Shown here: one piece after another, positions 27,501-41,201 of the stretch | How positions within the stretch are numbered: the stretch's first letter is position 1 | Layout: each line of letters starts with the position of its first letter | DNA from: Selaginella tamariscina | Lineage: Eukaryota > Streptophyta > Lycopodiopsida > Selaginellales > Selaginellaceae | DNA length: 64,000 nucleotides | Assembly (NCBI GenBank): GCA_003024785.1 | Contig: PUQB01000363.1 | Coordinates: 166,317-230,316 of the forward strand | Direction of reading: 5' to 3' | Translations under genes and position numbers: made by a program | Notes under the pieces: model-generated | What the model saw: the letters and a program-made list of their open reading frames with translations, nothing else | What the model was told of the DNA's origin: nothing | Database searches by the model: none

Positions 27501-29555
27501 AGGAGAAGGAGTAGGCAAAGGAGATTGAAAAACAGGAGAGTTGGATACAGGAAAGGTAAAAGAGGATGTAGGAGTTACTTGAAAGGCAAAAAGGTGGAAG
27601 GGAGCAGGATCAGTGGCGAGTTCATGCATGGTAGTGGTAAGAACTCGGAGAGGAGAAGGAGGGAGCTGTGACTGAAAAAGAGGAAGGATCTTGGGGGGTG
27701 GAACAGAAGCAGGTAACAGAAAGAGGCAGGATTGGAAAAACCTGTGTGGATGTTGACGAGTGTACAGGATTGGAAGAATCCTGTACAGGTCCGTGGTTGC
27801 GCAGGAGTGAGGAAGCCTGCGAATGTGCTGACGAATCAACAGGAGGTGGATCCTGTTGAGGAGGAACCTTCGACACTGATACAGGATTGGAAGAACCCTG
27901 TACAGGAACCGCAAACTTACAGGAGTGGAGAGAGCCTGCGGATGTGCTGAGGAACTGACATGAGGTGAATCCTGTCGAGGAGGAGTCTTCAACACTGGTA
28001 CAGGAACAGGCACGGTCAATCCTGTAGCTTGTACTGCCTCAGATACTAAGGATGTATCCTGCACACAGGAAGGTACAGGATTGATCCTAGCTGTCGAGAG
28101 GAAAACGTGAGCGTCCTAGACCTCCAGTCGATCTGCGGATTTGCAACAACGAACCATGGCATGCCCAAAATGATGGGAGTCGACCGAGTCTTGATCAAGT
28201 TGAAGGAAATTGAACAGTTGAATGTGCCATACTGCAGAGAGAGGTTCGGTAGCATGGGTAACTGCGCCAGAAGCAATCAGACGCCCATCGGCCACCTCTA
28301 CAGGAACTGCACGCTTCAACTTCACCACCGAAATGCCATGTTGAGTTGCAAAATGTCATCCATGAAGCATGCATTTGCACCAGTGTCTAACAGGCAAACT
28401 CCTGAGCTCTCGATTATTAAATGAATGTGTACAGGAAACTTAAGTGATGGAATGGTATGAGCAGCACCAATGGAGCCTGCACCTACGTCCAACTTCGCGG
28501 CTCCTAGACGAAGTGGACATTGGAGTTTTCCGACTGAACTTCAGCTTCAACTTCACGCGTCTTGAAGTTCCTGGCTTTAATAGGACAATCTGCCACCTTG
28601 TGTCCTGCTCCACCACAATACAAGCACAGGTTCTCACTGCGACGTTGCTTCTCAGCAGCGGAAAGAGAGCCACGCTTGGATTTCTCAACCTCCATAGGAA
28701 CTACTCCAGAAGGTGGTGCAGGAACATGTACCACAGCTGCAGGATTGGTTTGCAGGAACTGCTGACGGGATCTTTCCTGACGACGCTCGAACAAACGGTT
28801 GTCGCAACGAACAGCTTGTTGCATGATCTCCGCTAATGTTTGGGCATCCGGTAACGTAAGGAGAAGGTCCTTCACGTCATCCCTCAACCCAAAACGGAAG
28901 TGTTCGATCAATGCAGTCTCGTCCCATGGAATGTTCGTGCAAAGTTGCTGAAATTCGGATGCATAGACGGAAGCTGGTCGGATCCTTGAGTGAGCTTCCG
29001 TAACTTCGTGCATGCAGAACGGTACTTATCAGGATCTCCAAAACAGGCTTCAAAGGCAGCCACGAAACCTTCAAAGTCTTCCATCAATGGGTCGTCACGC
29101 TCCAGCAAGGGGGCAACCCAAGCCCGTGGAGATCCACTTAGTAAGGATGCCAAAAGACCCACCTTTTGAGCATCAGTCGAGTAGCGCCGTGGTTGCATAC
29201 GGATCAAGAGCCGGATCTGATTCAGGAAACCTTGGAAATCGGCACGATTGCCACTGAACTTCTCTGGCATGCTAACCTTCGGCTCCGAAGAAAAGTTCGA
29301 TGAAGAGGGAACCACCGATGCCTGGGAGAGAGCCTGCGCAGCAGCCTTGGAGGATGCATCAGCAGCTGCATGTGCCGCATGGTGGAACCTTGCAGATCGG
29401 TGACCACTTGGCGCAAAGTGGCCAGCTCATGAAGCAACATTTGGTGCTCGCGTTGAAAGTGCTCAAAATCAGCCATGATCTATGAAAGAAAAAAGGAGGA
29501 AACGAAGGAAAAGAATCAAGAAAAAAGTAGCTGGAAAACGGAGAGCTATGAAAGC

Positions 29556-29567
29556 AGTTACTATCAA
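29556..29567 (-). promoter_or_regulatory. Self-complementary primer-binding site of element E
   Basis: AGTTACTATCAA as read here, two bases from the LTR, pairs exactly with TTGATAGTAACT at 29862-29873 inside the LTR start region. Confidence 0.7.
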
Positions 29568-29569
29568 AC

Positions 29570-30097
29570 TGTCAAGCCACGATCCAGGAACCAGGAAGAG
29601 AACAGGATTCCAAGAACAGGAAGGCTTGACTCAGGAACAGGACCGAGAGCAGGACAGGAACTAGGAATAGGAACAGGACGGATCAGAGCAAGACAGGATC
29701 AGGATAGGATCCGGGAGCAAGACAGGAAGCGCAGGACAGGATCCAGGAACAAGACAGAACAGGACAGGATCCAGAACAAAACAGGAGCAGGACAGGACAG
29801 GAGCAGGACAGAAACAAGACAAGAACAAGACAAGACGAGATTGATCGTAGTAAGACTGGTGTTGATAGTAACTGGTTGCATGCATGCAAAGTGACTGCAT
29901 ACATGTAGAGGCTAAGATGAGTCCACATGTCCCTTATCCTCTAGGCATATCCTGTGGCATATCCTATAGGAATATCCTGCAACCGTATCCTATGTCCAGA
30001 ATCCTGGTAGGAATATCTTGTAGAAAAGTCTTGCAACCCATATCCTGTATCCGGAATCCTATATCCGGAATCCTGTATCCTGTATCGGGTCGTGACA
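29570..30097 (-). repeat. Element E 5' LTR
   Basis: 528-bp reverse copy of the family LTR ending GGGTCGTGACA, followed by the GTTCT duplication. Confidence 0.9.
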
Positions 30098-33000
30098 GTT
30101 CTTATCACTACCATGCATGAACTCGCCACTGATCCTGCTCCTTTCCACCTTTTTGCCATTCAAGTAACTCCTACGTCCTCTTCTACCTTTCCTGTATCCG
30201 ATTCTCCTGTTTTTTCAATCTCCTTCTCCTACTCCTTCTCCTTCTCCTTCTCCTCCTTCTTCCCTACCATCCAAGTATCACGCCTTTAAGGACGTTTTTG
30301 ACAAGCACAAGGCTGCAGTTCTTCCTGTTCACAGGTCTTACAATTGTCCTATTGATCTTGCGAAAGGAAAGACTCCACCGTTCGGACTGATTTATGCATT
30401 ATCACTCACGGAGTTGGAGGTTCTTTGTTAGTACATCGAGGACAACTTGGCATCCGGCTTCATTCGTCACTCAAAGTCCCTTGCAGGAGCGCCTATCTTC
30501 TTTGTCAAGAAGAAGAATGGGAGTTTACGTTTGGTTGTGGACTACAAGGGTTTGAATCAAGTCACCATTCGGAATCGGTACCCGTTGCCATTGATCTCGG
30601 AACTTCTCGATCGGTTGCGAGGAGCAAAGGTGTTCACGAAGATCAACTTATGAGGGGCCTACAACCTTGTACGGATTCATCCCGGCGATGAGTGGAAAAC
30701 TGCCTTTCGTACAAGGTATGGACACTTTGAGTACACGGTAATGCCTTTTGGCCTTACGATGCCCCAGCCGTGTTCCAACACATGGTGAACGACATCTTTC
30801 GTGACTCTTGAACCAGTTTGTGGTGATCTACCTCAACGACATTTTGATTTTCTCCAAGGACCAGGCGGCACATGACAAGCATGTACGACTAGTTCTCAGC
30901 GGCTTCGCGAGCATGGCATGTACGCGAAGTTGGAGAAGTGTTTTTCGATAGGGATTTGGTGGAGTTCTTGGGCTACATCGTCTCTCCTGCTGGCGTTTCC
31001 ATGGACATGCACAAGGTGAAGACCATTGTGGAGTGGGAGAGGCCCAAGTCGGTACGAGATGTACAATGTTTCCTTGGCTTTGCAAAACTTCTATAGGTGG
31101 TTCATACAAGACTTCTCCAAGCGTGTACTTCCACTCATGGAACTCACCAAGCGCACAGGGCTTTTCTCTTGGTCCGACAGGCGGAACACGCGTTCACAAC
31201 ACTCAAGGACGCCTTCACGACAGCTCCGATTTTAGCACATCCTGACCCTTCTCATCCTTTCTTCATTGAAGCAGATGCCTAGACTTTGTAATAGGATCCG
31301 TCCTATCACAAGTTGGAGAAGACAAGTTGCTGCATCCTGTAGCTTTTCACTCTCGTAAGTTCCTATTGGCAGAGATCAATTACGAGATTCATGACAAGGA
31401 ACTCAAGGCCATTGTGGATTCGTTCGAGGAGTGGCGGCATTTCCTGGAAGGTGCTGCACATCCTGTATAAGTTCTTACGGATCACAAGAACCTGGAGTAC
31501 TTTCAAACAGCTCGAGTTCTCAGTCGGCGACAGGCTAGGTGGGCGGAGTTCTTATCACGTTTTGACTTTGTCATCGTCTACAGGCCCAGTTTTCGGAATG
31601 GCAAGGCGGACGCATTGTCTAGGCGCTCTTACCTTGCACCAAGCCTGGGTGATCCTGCATTTGACTGTCAAAGGCAAGTGTTGTTGGGTCCTGATCAATT
31701 CCGGCTTGCGGCACTGCAGGTTCATCAGGCTCCAGCAAATTCAACACCTACAGGACGTCCGTTCACATTTGGCTATAGACGACTTGGCAAAGAATGTGTT
31801 TCTCACACATTTATCCTGACGTTGCAAGTTCCTCTTCCTCCAGTTCCCGCCAAACTACAACCTGTTCACCATACAGAGGACTCCCATACCGGGAAGGTCT
31901 CCTGTATGTTCATGTTGGTATTTCCAGGACTCGTGTGGTACAGGATTGTCATGATAACCCCGGGCTACATGACATTTTGGTGTGGCCAAGATAGTGGAGT
32001 TGGTGACTTGCAACTATTGGTGGGTTGGGTTTGCGAGGTTTTGTGGAGAGGTTTGTACGGAGTTGTGACACTTGTAACAGGTCAAAAGATGCCTCATCAT
32101 GCACCCTCTGGTCTTCTCCGTCCTCTTCCTGTTCCTTCTGCTCCTTGGAGATCCATTTCTATAGATTTCCTCACAGATCTTCCCCCTTCTTGTGGATTCG
32201 ATGCAATTCTTGTGTGGTTGATCGTTTCACTAAGCAGGCTCATTTCCTACCCTGCAACAAGACAGCTACAGGTCAGACAACTGCGGAGTTGGTGATCCGT
32301 GAAGTGTTCTAACATCATGGTCTTCTGAAGAGCATTGTTTCCGATCAAGGTCCACCAATTCATGTCCAAGTTTTGGCGAGAGCTTCTTCGGAGTCTACAG
32401 GTTAAAGCGGATCTTTCTTCAAGATATCATCCGCAAAACTGATGGGCAGTCCGAAACGCACAATTCAGATCTTGGAACAGTATCTTCGTTGCTTCATCAG
32501 TTACCAGCAGGACAACTGGGTTGGACTTCTTCCAATGGCGGAGTTTGCCTACACAACTCCGTTCACGCATTTACATGACAGACACCTTTCTTTGCTCTTA
32601 CAGGCCACCATCCACGTTTTAACTTTGCTCCTCCCGCTTCTCCTTCTTCCGCTCCTGCAGTATAGAATCGTCTCCAGCATCTTCGTCAGGTACAGGATGA
32701 TTCCAGGTTCATCTTCAGCAGGCACAAGAATGATACAAGCATTTATTCTGATGCTCACCTTCAGCCGACACCTGCATACCAGATTGGTGATCTCGTGTGG
32801 CTTCTTCGTCGACACATTCGCACCAAACAGGCCTTCTTCTAAGTTGGATTTTCAACGATTGGGCCCTTACAGGATCGTGGCAGAGGTAAATCCTGTAGCT
32901 TTCCGACTCGAGTTACATCTACGGTGAAACTTCATCCTATGTTTCACACCTCCTTGTTGGAGCCGTATCATCCTTCTTCCTTCCCGGTCGTGTTTCTTCT

Positions 33001-33244
33001 CCTCCCCCTCCTATGGTCATTGACACTGAACCTGAGTACGAAGTTGCAGCCATCCTTGATTCTCGTCTTCATCGCCGCCAACTCCATACTTGGTGGATTC
33101 GAAAGGTTATTTGCCTACTGATCGCGCTTGGGAATCTGCATCCAACTTACTCCATGCTTCTTCCAAGGTTGTTGCCTTCCATCGGCATTATCCTGCTAAA
33201 CCAGGTCCCAAGACTCGTGGAACTTGTCTTTAAGGAGGAGGTGC

Positions 33245-33922
33245 TGTCACGACCTGATATAGGATACAGGATTCCAGATACAGGATATGGGTTGCAGGAC
33301 TTTCCTACAGGATTCCGGATACGATATGGGTTGCAGGACTTTCCTACAGGATTCCGGATATAGGATATGGGTGCAGGACTTTCCCATAGGATATTCCTAC
33401 CAGGATTCCGGACACAGGATATGGTTGTAGGATATTCCTACAGGATATGCCTAGAGGATAAGGGACATGTGGACTCATCTTAGCCTCTGCATGCATGCAG
33501 TCACTTTGCATGCATGCAACCACTTTTAGCACTCATGCCTAGATTAGCTCTTGGAGTTGTGAGCATAAAGCTCCAACCTATTGTTGTACAATCAGTTACT
33601 ATCAACACCAGTCTTACTACGATCAATCTCGTCTTGTCTTGTTTCCTGTCCTGTCCTGTCTCACTCCTGTTTCCTGTCCTATTCCTGGATCCTGTCCTCT
33701 CTTGTCTTGTTCTCAGATCCTATCCTGTTTCTATCTTGTTCCTGGATCCTGTCCTGCGCCTTCCTGTCTCACTCCCGGATCCTATCCTGATCCTGTTTTG
33801 CTCCTGAATCCATCCTATTCCTGTTCCTATTCTTGTCATGCGCTCGGTCCTACTCCTAAGTCAAGCCTTCCTGTTTCTGGGAATCCTGTTCTCTTCCTAG
33901 TTCCTGGGATCGTGGCTTGACA
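33245..33922 (+). repeat. Element C 3' LTR
   Basis: 678 bp, starts TGTCACGACCTG and ends CTTGACA. U3 repeats the AGGATATGGGTTGCAGGAC-type unit several times, which explains its greater length. Confidence 0.9.
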
Positions 33923-36395
33923 TCTGTGAGTAGAAGTACACGCTTGGAAAAAGTCCTGTATGAATCGCCTGTAAGTTTGCAAAGCCAAGGAAACATTGTA
34001 CATCTCGTATAGACTTGGGCCGCTCCCACTTCACGATAATCTTCACCTTGTGCATGTCCATGGAAACGCCAGCAGGAGAGATGACATAGCTCAAGAACTC
34101 CACAGTATCCCTGTCAAAAAACACTTCTCCAACTTTGCATATAGGCCATGCTCACGAAGTTTCTGTAAAACTAATCATACATGCTTGTTATGTGCCGCCT
34201 GGTCCTTGGAGAAAATCAAAATGTCATTGAGGTAGATCACCACAAACTGATCCAAAAGTCGTGATAATGTCGTTCACCATGTGTTGGAACATGACTGGGG
34301 CATTTATAAGTTTGAAAGGCATCACCGTGTACTCAAAATGTTCATACCTTGTACGAAAGGCAGTCTTCCACTCATAGCCTGGATGAATATGTACAAGATT
34401 GTAGGCCCCTCATAAGTCGATCTTCATGAACACCTTTGTTTCTCGTAGCCAATCGAGAAGTTCCATGATCAATGGCAATGGGTATCGGTTCCGGATGGTG
34501 ACTTAATTCAAACCCCTGTAGTCCATAACCAAATGAAACTCTCATCTTTCTTCTTAACAAAGAAGATAGGTGCTCTTGTAGGGGACTTTGAGTGACGAAT
34601 GAAGCTAGATGCCAAATTGTCCTCAATGTACTGGCGAAGAACCTCCAATTGACAAGGCATAAATTGGTCCAAATGGTGAAATTTTCCCTCTGTAAGATTG
34701 ATAGGACAGTCGTAGGACCTGTAAATAGGAAGAACTGCAACCTTGTGCTTATCAAAAACCTCCTAGAAGAGTGATACTTGGATGGCAAGAGAAGAATGGA
34801 AGGAGGAGAAGGGGATTGAAAAACATGAGAGTCAGATACAAGAGAGGTAGAAGTGGACGTAGGAGTTTTTGAAAAGCAAAGAGATAAAAAGGAGCTGGAT
34901 CAGTGGCAAGTTCATGCATAGTAGTGGTAAGAACTCGAAGAGGAGAATGAGGGAGTGTGTGAATGAAAAAGAAGAAGAATCTTGGGGGATGGAACAGAAG
35001 CAGAGTAATGAAAAGAGGCAGCATTGGGGAAAACCTGTGTTGATGTTGAGAATGTACAGAATTGGAAGAATCATGTACAAAAATCTGTGAATTCACAGGA
35101 GTGAGGAGAGCTTGCGAATGTGCTGACGAACTGATAAAAGGTGGATCCTGTTGAGGAGGAATATTTGACACTGATACAGGATTGGAAGAACCCTATATAG
35201 GAATCCATGAATTTACAAGAGTGGAAAGAGCCTGCGGATGTGTTGATGAACTGACATGAGGTGAATCCTGTCAAGGAGGAATCTTTTACACTGATACAGG
35301 AACATGCACGGTCAATCCTATAGCTTGTACTACCTTAGACACTAAGGTCATATCTGCATGCGGGAAGGTACAAGATTAATCCTTGCTACCTGAGAGGAAA
35401 ACGTGAGCATCCTAGACCTCTAGTCAATCTGAGGATTTGCAACCACGAACCATGGCATGCCCAAAACAATGGGAGTCGTCTGAGTTTTGAAGGAAAATTG
35501 AACAATTCAATACGCCATGGGTGCAAGAGAGAGGTGTGGTAGCATGGGTAACTACGCCAGAAGTAATCAGACGATCATCTGCAACCTTTATAGGAATTGC
35601 ACGCTTTAACTTTACCATCGGATGCCATGCTGAGTTGCAAAAGTGTCATTCATGAAGCATGCATTTGCACCAATGTTTAACAGGGCAAACTCCTTGAGCT
35701 CTCGATTATTAAGGCGAATGTGTACAGAAAACTTGAATGATGGAATGGTGTGAGCAGCACCAATGGAGCCTGCACCTACGTCCAACTTCGCGGCTCCTAG
35801 ACGAAGTGGACATTGAAGTTTTCCTACTGAACTTCAGCTTTAACTTCATGTGTCTTCAACTTCCTGACTTTAATAAGACATTCTACCACCTTGTGTCCTG
35901 CTTAACCACAATACAAGCATAAGTTCTCACCTTGATGATGTTGCTTCTCAGCAGTTGAAAGTGGGCCACGCTTGTATTTATCAACATCCATAGGAACTGC
36001 TCCTGAAGGTGTCATGAACATGTGCTACAGGTACAGGATTGGCTTGTAGAAACTGCTGACAGGATTTTTCTTGACGAAGCTCGAACAAACAATTGTCACA
36101 GCGAATGGCCTGTTGCATGATCTTTGCTAAGGTTTGGGCATCCGGTAACATAAGGAGAAAGTCTTTCACGTCATCTCTCAACCCAAAACGGAAGTCCCAT
36201 AGAATGTTCATGCAAAGTTGCTGAAATTTGGATGCATAAACAGAAGCTGGTTGAAATCATTGTGTGAGTTTTCTTAACTTCATGCATGCAGAACGGTACT
36301 TATCGGAATCTCCAAAGTAGGCTTCAAAAGCAACCATGAATCCTTTAAAGTCTTCCATCAATGGGTCGTCATGCTCCAACAAAGGGGCAACCCAA

Positions 36396-36606
36396 TGTTA
36401 TGACCCATATAACGAATCAAAGATATTCCCTAGAAAGGTATAAGCTAGAATATTCCTAAGGAGCTATACCTAGATCTAAGAGAGAATTAAGGGAGACTAT
36501 TATTGGAAGCCTTTCTAGGAGAGCAGCGTGTGGAGACTAGAGACAGCTCGGGGGAGGTCGGGTGGTCTTGTGAGGGTCTCTAGATTGTACGTAGTGGTGC
36601 CTAACA
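36396..36606 (+). repeat. Element D 5' LTR
   Basis: Starts TGTTATGACCCATATAACG, ends GTGCCTAACA. Confidence 0.92.
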
Positions 36607-39600
36607 ATTTGGTATCGGAGGGAGGTTCAAGATGAGTGACCGGTGGGAAGGAGAGACAACACCAATGAGGAGTGGACAAACAAGGAAATCGTGCTCGAAC
36701 TATATGCTATGGCAAAGGATTCCAAGCAGAATTTGGAGTACGTGACTGGTTCTTTGGAGGTGATTCGTGAGCAGTTGGATACTATTGAAGATCAACTTGC
36801 TCAAGGAACCGTGACTGGTTAGAGCAGGGTGCTAAATCGTCTTCGCGTTCCACCTTTTACCAGTAAAATTTGCGGATGAGGCTATGAGTTGGCTTGAGAT
36901 AGCAGCGAACTTGCTCACTGCACAAGGAGTGACTACCGAGCAGGCTATGAAGCTGTTCAGTAACCTTGAAGGATAAAGCTGCGAGGTGGTGGACACGCAT
37001 TCGAAATCAGCGCTAGTTAGCTCACCAGGAGATAATTGCAACTGGGAGGAGTTCTTCTGAGCTATTTAAGAAGGAGTATTCTCCTCGGTTCGATGTGTCT
37101 CATGCAAGGTGTGAATTGCAACATTTAGAGCAAGGAAAGATGACCTTGGACGATTACTTGAGAAATTGAGTCAATTACTTTGCTGTGTACCTGACGTGTC
37201 TGTCACCAGCAGAAGGATTATTTTGTAGATGGGTTGCGAAGTGCTAACTTGCATAGACATCTTAACTCGGTGATTCAGTCCAAGACTTTAGAGGAGCTGT
37301 TCGAATATGCTCGCTTGCTAAATGAGGAGGTAAGGTGTTTAAGGAGAATGAGCGACATGGCAAGAAGCATGGTAGGAGCACCTCTCCAAGTCCTCGTGAG
37401 CACTAGGAGTATAGAGGGAATAGTTATCGTGCTAGGCTGAAGTCCAAGCTGGTAGCTTCTAGTTTCTTATCACACCGACAATCGGCCTAGAAGATTGTCA
37501 AGGTTTGATAGTGAACGTTGCCACCTGTGTGGAGAGGTGGGACATTGGAAGGTCAATTGTCCAAGGAGGAACAAGCCCAGGGCAAGGGGTTCAACAGTGA
37601 CAAGGACAAGGAGACACCTAAGAAGCTTCAGAGAGAAGGAGCGTGGAGAGGAACACAAGGGAGATAGTTCTAAGCCACGAGGTAAATTTCTGTCTGTTCT
37701 TGCTCGACAGGTAAACTGCATGGCACGGAGGAGTCACACACACGTGTTATTGTGGGTGGAGGGATGACTTGGTGAACGTCTAGTGCAAATCCTCTTGAAT
37801 AGCAGAAGTAGCAATAACTTTGTATCAGCAAAGTTAGTGTAGGAGTGTAGCTTGCCCATAAAGATTGTGCTCAATATGAGATTAAGGCTTGCTACTGTCA
37901 CATAGAGCTGGAATGCTTGTGTGGAGGAGTTACAGCTGATGGTTGGCAAAACTCAGCTGGTGGAGACTTTCTTCCTTGGGGAGCTAGCGTGTGTGGACCT
38001 CATCCATTGGGATGAGGTGGTTGGAGCGTGTGGATCTTGAGATCAAGTGGAGCATCAAGCAGTGAAGCTTAGTACAGTGGAGTGAAAGACACTTGGTTTG
38101 GAACAAGGCTTGAGTCTCCAAACAAGTATCTTTCTACTATGTCTTTGAAGAAATATCTCCGTAATAAAGAAGATCAAGTCTTTCTGATGTATATACGTGA
38201 GTTAGATTCTTCTAATGTCACATGGGTGAAGCTACTGTGCAAGTTGTCCTTGAGGAATTTGCTGATGTTTCCCTCCCGAGCTACCTCAATGGCTTACCAC
38301 CTGCAAGAGGTGTGGAGCATGAGATTGTGTGAACAGGGTACAAAAGCCATTTACGTAAGCCGTTCCGACTGAGCCATACTGAGGAGCAAGAGGTTAAGAG
38401 ACAAGTGATGGAGCTATTGGAATATGGCTTCATACAACCGAGCAAGTCTCCATTTGGTGCACCAGTATTGCTTGTTAGGAAGAAGGATGGCACCATGAGG
38501 ATGTGCATAGACTACAGAGCTCTCAACAAGCAAACAGTGAAGGACATGATGCCCATGCCACGTGTGGATACTATCATGGATCATCTCGGTGGAGCCAGAG
38601 TGTTCACCAAGAAGATTTGCGCAACAGGTATTATCAGATGCTGTGAAGGAGGCAGATATCTACAAAACTGCTTTCAACACTAGCTTCGGGCATTTTGAGT
38701 TCACTGTTATGCCATTTGGCTTAACAAATGCCCCAGCCACATTCACTCGGTTGATGACTGAGGTGTTTGGTGACTACTTGCATGACTTTGTGGAGATCTT
38801 CCTCGACGATATTCTTATTTACAGTAAGAATATGAAGGAGCATGTGGAGCATTTGCGGAGAGTTCTTCAATTGCTGAGGAGAACAAGCTCTATGCAAAGA
38901 AGAGCAAATGTGCATTTGCTCAGTGCGAAGTGGAGTATTTGGGTCACATTGTGACGCCAAGTGGAGTGAAGACTGATCCACAGAAGGTGGCAGTGGTGGA
39001 GCAATGGCCAGTTCCTAGCAATGCACAAGAGTTACGGAGTTTCTTGGGCATGGCTGGTTATTACCGGCGGTATGTCAAGGATTATGCCAAGAAAGCTTCT
39101 CCGTTAACTAGGTTGCTAAGGAAGGACGTTCCCTTTGCATGGAGTGCTTCAGAGGAGAGCAGTTTCCAAGCTTTGAGAAACAAGCTTTGGTACGTGCACC
39201 AGTTTTATGTATTGCAGATCCCTCTAAGCCTTATGAGGTATCGTGTGATGCAAGTGGAGTGGCCATTGGAGCTGTACTTATGCAAGAGGGAAGGCCTATT
39301 GCTTATGAGAGTCGTACTTTGAATCCTGCAGAGCAACGGTACTCAACGTATGAGCAAGAACTACTGGCTATTGTTAATGCATTACGAGTTTGGAGGCACT
39401 ATCTTTATGGTGCAAGTTTCAAGGTGTTTACAGATCACAAGCCTTTGGTGTATCTGTTCACACAGAAAGAGTTAAACTCTCGGCAAGCTCGCTGGATGGT
39501 TAAGCTCATGGAGTTTGGCGAATTTCCTATTGAGCATCGCGCAGGAAAGACTAACGTGGTGGCAGATGCTTTGTCACGCGTTAGGAGAGCCACAGTAGTG

Positions 39601-40991
39601 GGAGAATTCCAAACACGCTTATGTAATGCATTAACAAGGACGGTCAGTGAGTTTAGCCAAGTAGTTCAACATGCTCAAGCACAAGACGCCGAGGTGCAGG
39701 AGCTCAAGGACAGCTAGAGCCACCATTCTCATTTCAGGATGGGGTTTTGTACTACAATGGCCGTGTGTACCTTCCTCGTGTGGACCATTTGATCAACCAG
39801 GTACTATATTTTCATCATGATCGCCCGGAGGCTGGTCATTTTGGGGGGAGGAAAACGTATGAGTTGATCAAGAGGAGGTTCTACTGGAGGAATATGAAAG
39901 CTGATATCATAGAGTACTGCAGGACTTGTGACAAGTGTCAGCAAGTAAAGGTGCCCAGGGAGAAACCAGGTGGGCTATTAGTACCATTGCCTATTCCAGA
40001 CAGGCGATGGGGCAGTATCTCTATGGACTTTGTCACCCATTTGCCAAGGACACAGAGGCAGAATGAACAGGTGTGGGTCATTGTGGACAGGTTGACAAAG
40101 TTTGTCAAGTTAGTTCCCTTGGGGAAGAATGTGAATGCATCCGAGCTGGCTACGATGTATTTACAACATGTATTTCCTATCCACGGATTTCCAGATGATA
40201 TTGTAAGTGATAGGGACTCCAAGTTCACTTCTAGCTTTTGGAGAGGCTTTTCTAAGTGCATAGAAGTGAAGCTTAAGCTGTGTAGCGGAGATCATCCCGA
40301 AACAGATGGGCAAACAGAGAGGGTGAACCAAGTTCTGGAAGATATGCTAAGGTGCACTATTAACCAGAAGGAAGGTCAGTGGGATAAGTATATTCCATTA
40401 CTCGAGTTTGCTTATAATAACAGCCAGCACAGTGGCATTGGAATGAGTCCATACTATGCTATGTTTGGACGACATCCCAAGACAGCTTTTGAGCTCGGTT
40501 TAGCAAGTAAGAAGGCTCAAGGCAACATGGATGAGGAAGCTAAAGATCTGAGTGTTGAACTTGAAAACATTCAGAGTTTGTGCAAGAAGAACTTACAAGC
40601 AGCTCAGAGCCGAGCTATCAAGTTTGCTAATGAGCACAGAAGCTTCCGAGAGTTCCAGGTGGGGGATTATGTATATCTCCGAGTGGTATTTGCCACACAT
40701 GTAAGGCGGAACACAGTTGTGGCCTTACGGAAGGGACGCAATGATAAGTTGTCTCCCAGGTACTCAGGTCCTTATGAGATTCTGGAGCGTATCGGTAAGG
40801 TGGCATATCGACTACGGCTGCCAGAAGGAGTGAGGGTGCACCCAGTGTTTCACGTTAGCCAGTTAAAGAGAGTACTCACAAGGAACGAGTCCCGGGTAGA
40901 TTCTTTGTGGATGTACGAGGCTAATGATACAGGACCAATTGAGTAAGTTATACTGCCCTTGAGGACAAGGACTTGCTAATGGGGGGAGGAT

Positions 40992-41201
40992 TGTTATGAC
41001 CCATATAACGAATCAAAGAATATTCCCAGAAAGGTATAAGCTAGAATATTCCTAAGGAGCTATACCTAGATCTAAGAGAATTAAGGGCACACTATTATTG
41101 GAAGCCTTTCTTGGAGAGCAGCGTGTGGAGACTAGAGACAGCTCGGGGGAGGTCGGGTGGTATTGTGAGGGTCTCTAGATTGTACGTAGTGGTGCCTAAC
41201 A
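40992..41201 (+). repeat. Element D 3' LTR
   Basis: Nearly identical to 36396-36606; preceded by the polypurine tract. Confidence 0.92.

Larger units (their letters stand above)
23965..30097 (-). mobile_element. Element E: chromodomain gypsy element inside C
   Basis: The youngest layer of the nest, 6.1 kb, minus strand. LTRs are 23965-24545 and 29570-30097. Perfect target duplication GTTCT (23960-23964, 30098-30102). Gag from 29476 leftward with a knuckle CLYCGGAGHKVADC (about 28590-28630), protease about 28440-28050, RT about 27420-26640, RNase H about 26600-26250, integrase about 25780-24950, chromodomain about 24780-24590. A long continuous stretch covers protease-linker to RNase H, better preserved than in A, B or C. 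Still broken, with several breaks. Confidence 0.93.
21405..33922 (+). mobile_element. Element C: chromodomain gypsy element inside B, split by E
   Basis: Plus-strand member of the A/B/E family. LTRs are 21405-22026 and 33245-33922; TCTG lies on both sides (21401-21404, 33923-33926) as a short target duplication. Gag from about 22116 with a CCHC knuckle, protease about 23150-23540, then element E, RT about 30440-31110, RNase H about 31180-31560, integrase about 31960-32840, chromodomain about 33020-33200. The self-priming pair is perfect over 12 bases (21688-21699 with 22029-22040). Broken in many places. Confidence 0.9.
36396..41201 (+). mobile_element. Element D: near-full-length Ty3/gypsy element with short LTRs
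   Basis: A different family, inserted in B's gag. LTRs of 211 bp (36396-36606) and 210 bp (40992-41201), about 97% alike by eye. Primer site TTGGTATCGGAGG at about 36610 (initiator-Met type) and purine tract AATGGGGGGAGGA before the 3' LTR. Flanks CCCAA/CCCGC are an imperfect target duplication. Gag about 36640-37560 with knuckle CHLCGEVGHWKVNC (37519-37560), protease about 37740-37960, RT about 38330-38960, RNase H about 39130-39600, integrase from about 39740 with an HHCC zinc-binding region (39810-39940), ending about 40946 with HPVFHVSQLK and no clear chromodomain. Much of pol is well preserved; the element has a handful of breaks. Confidence 0.92.

Noticed and set aside
37495-37767. CCHC zinc-knuckle protein as a host gene
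   Set aside because: It lies in order between gag and protease of element D.
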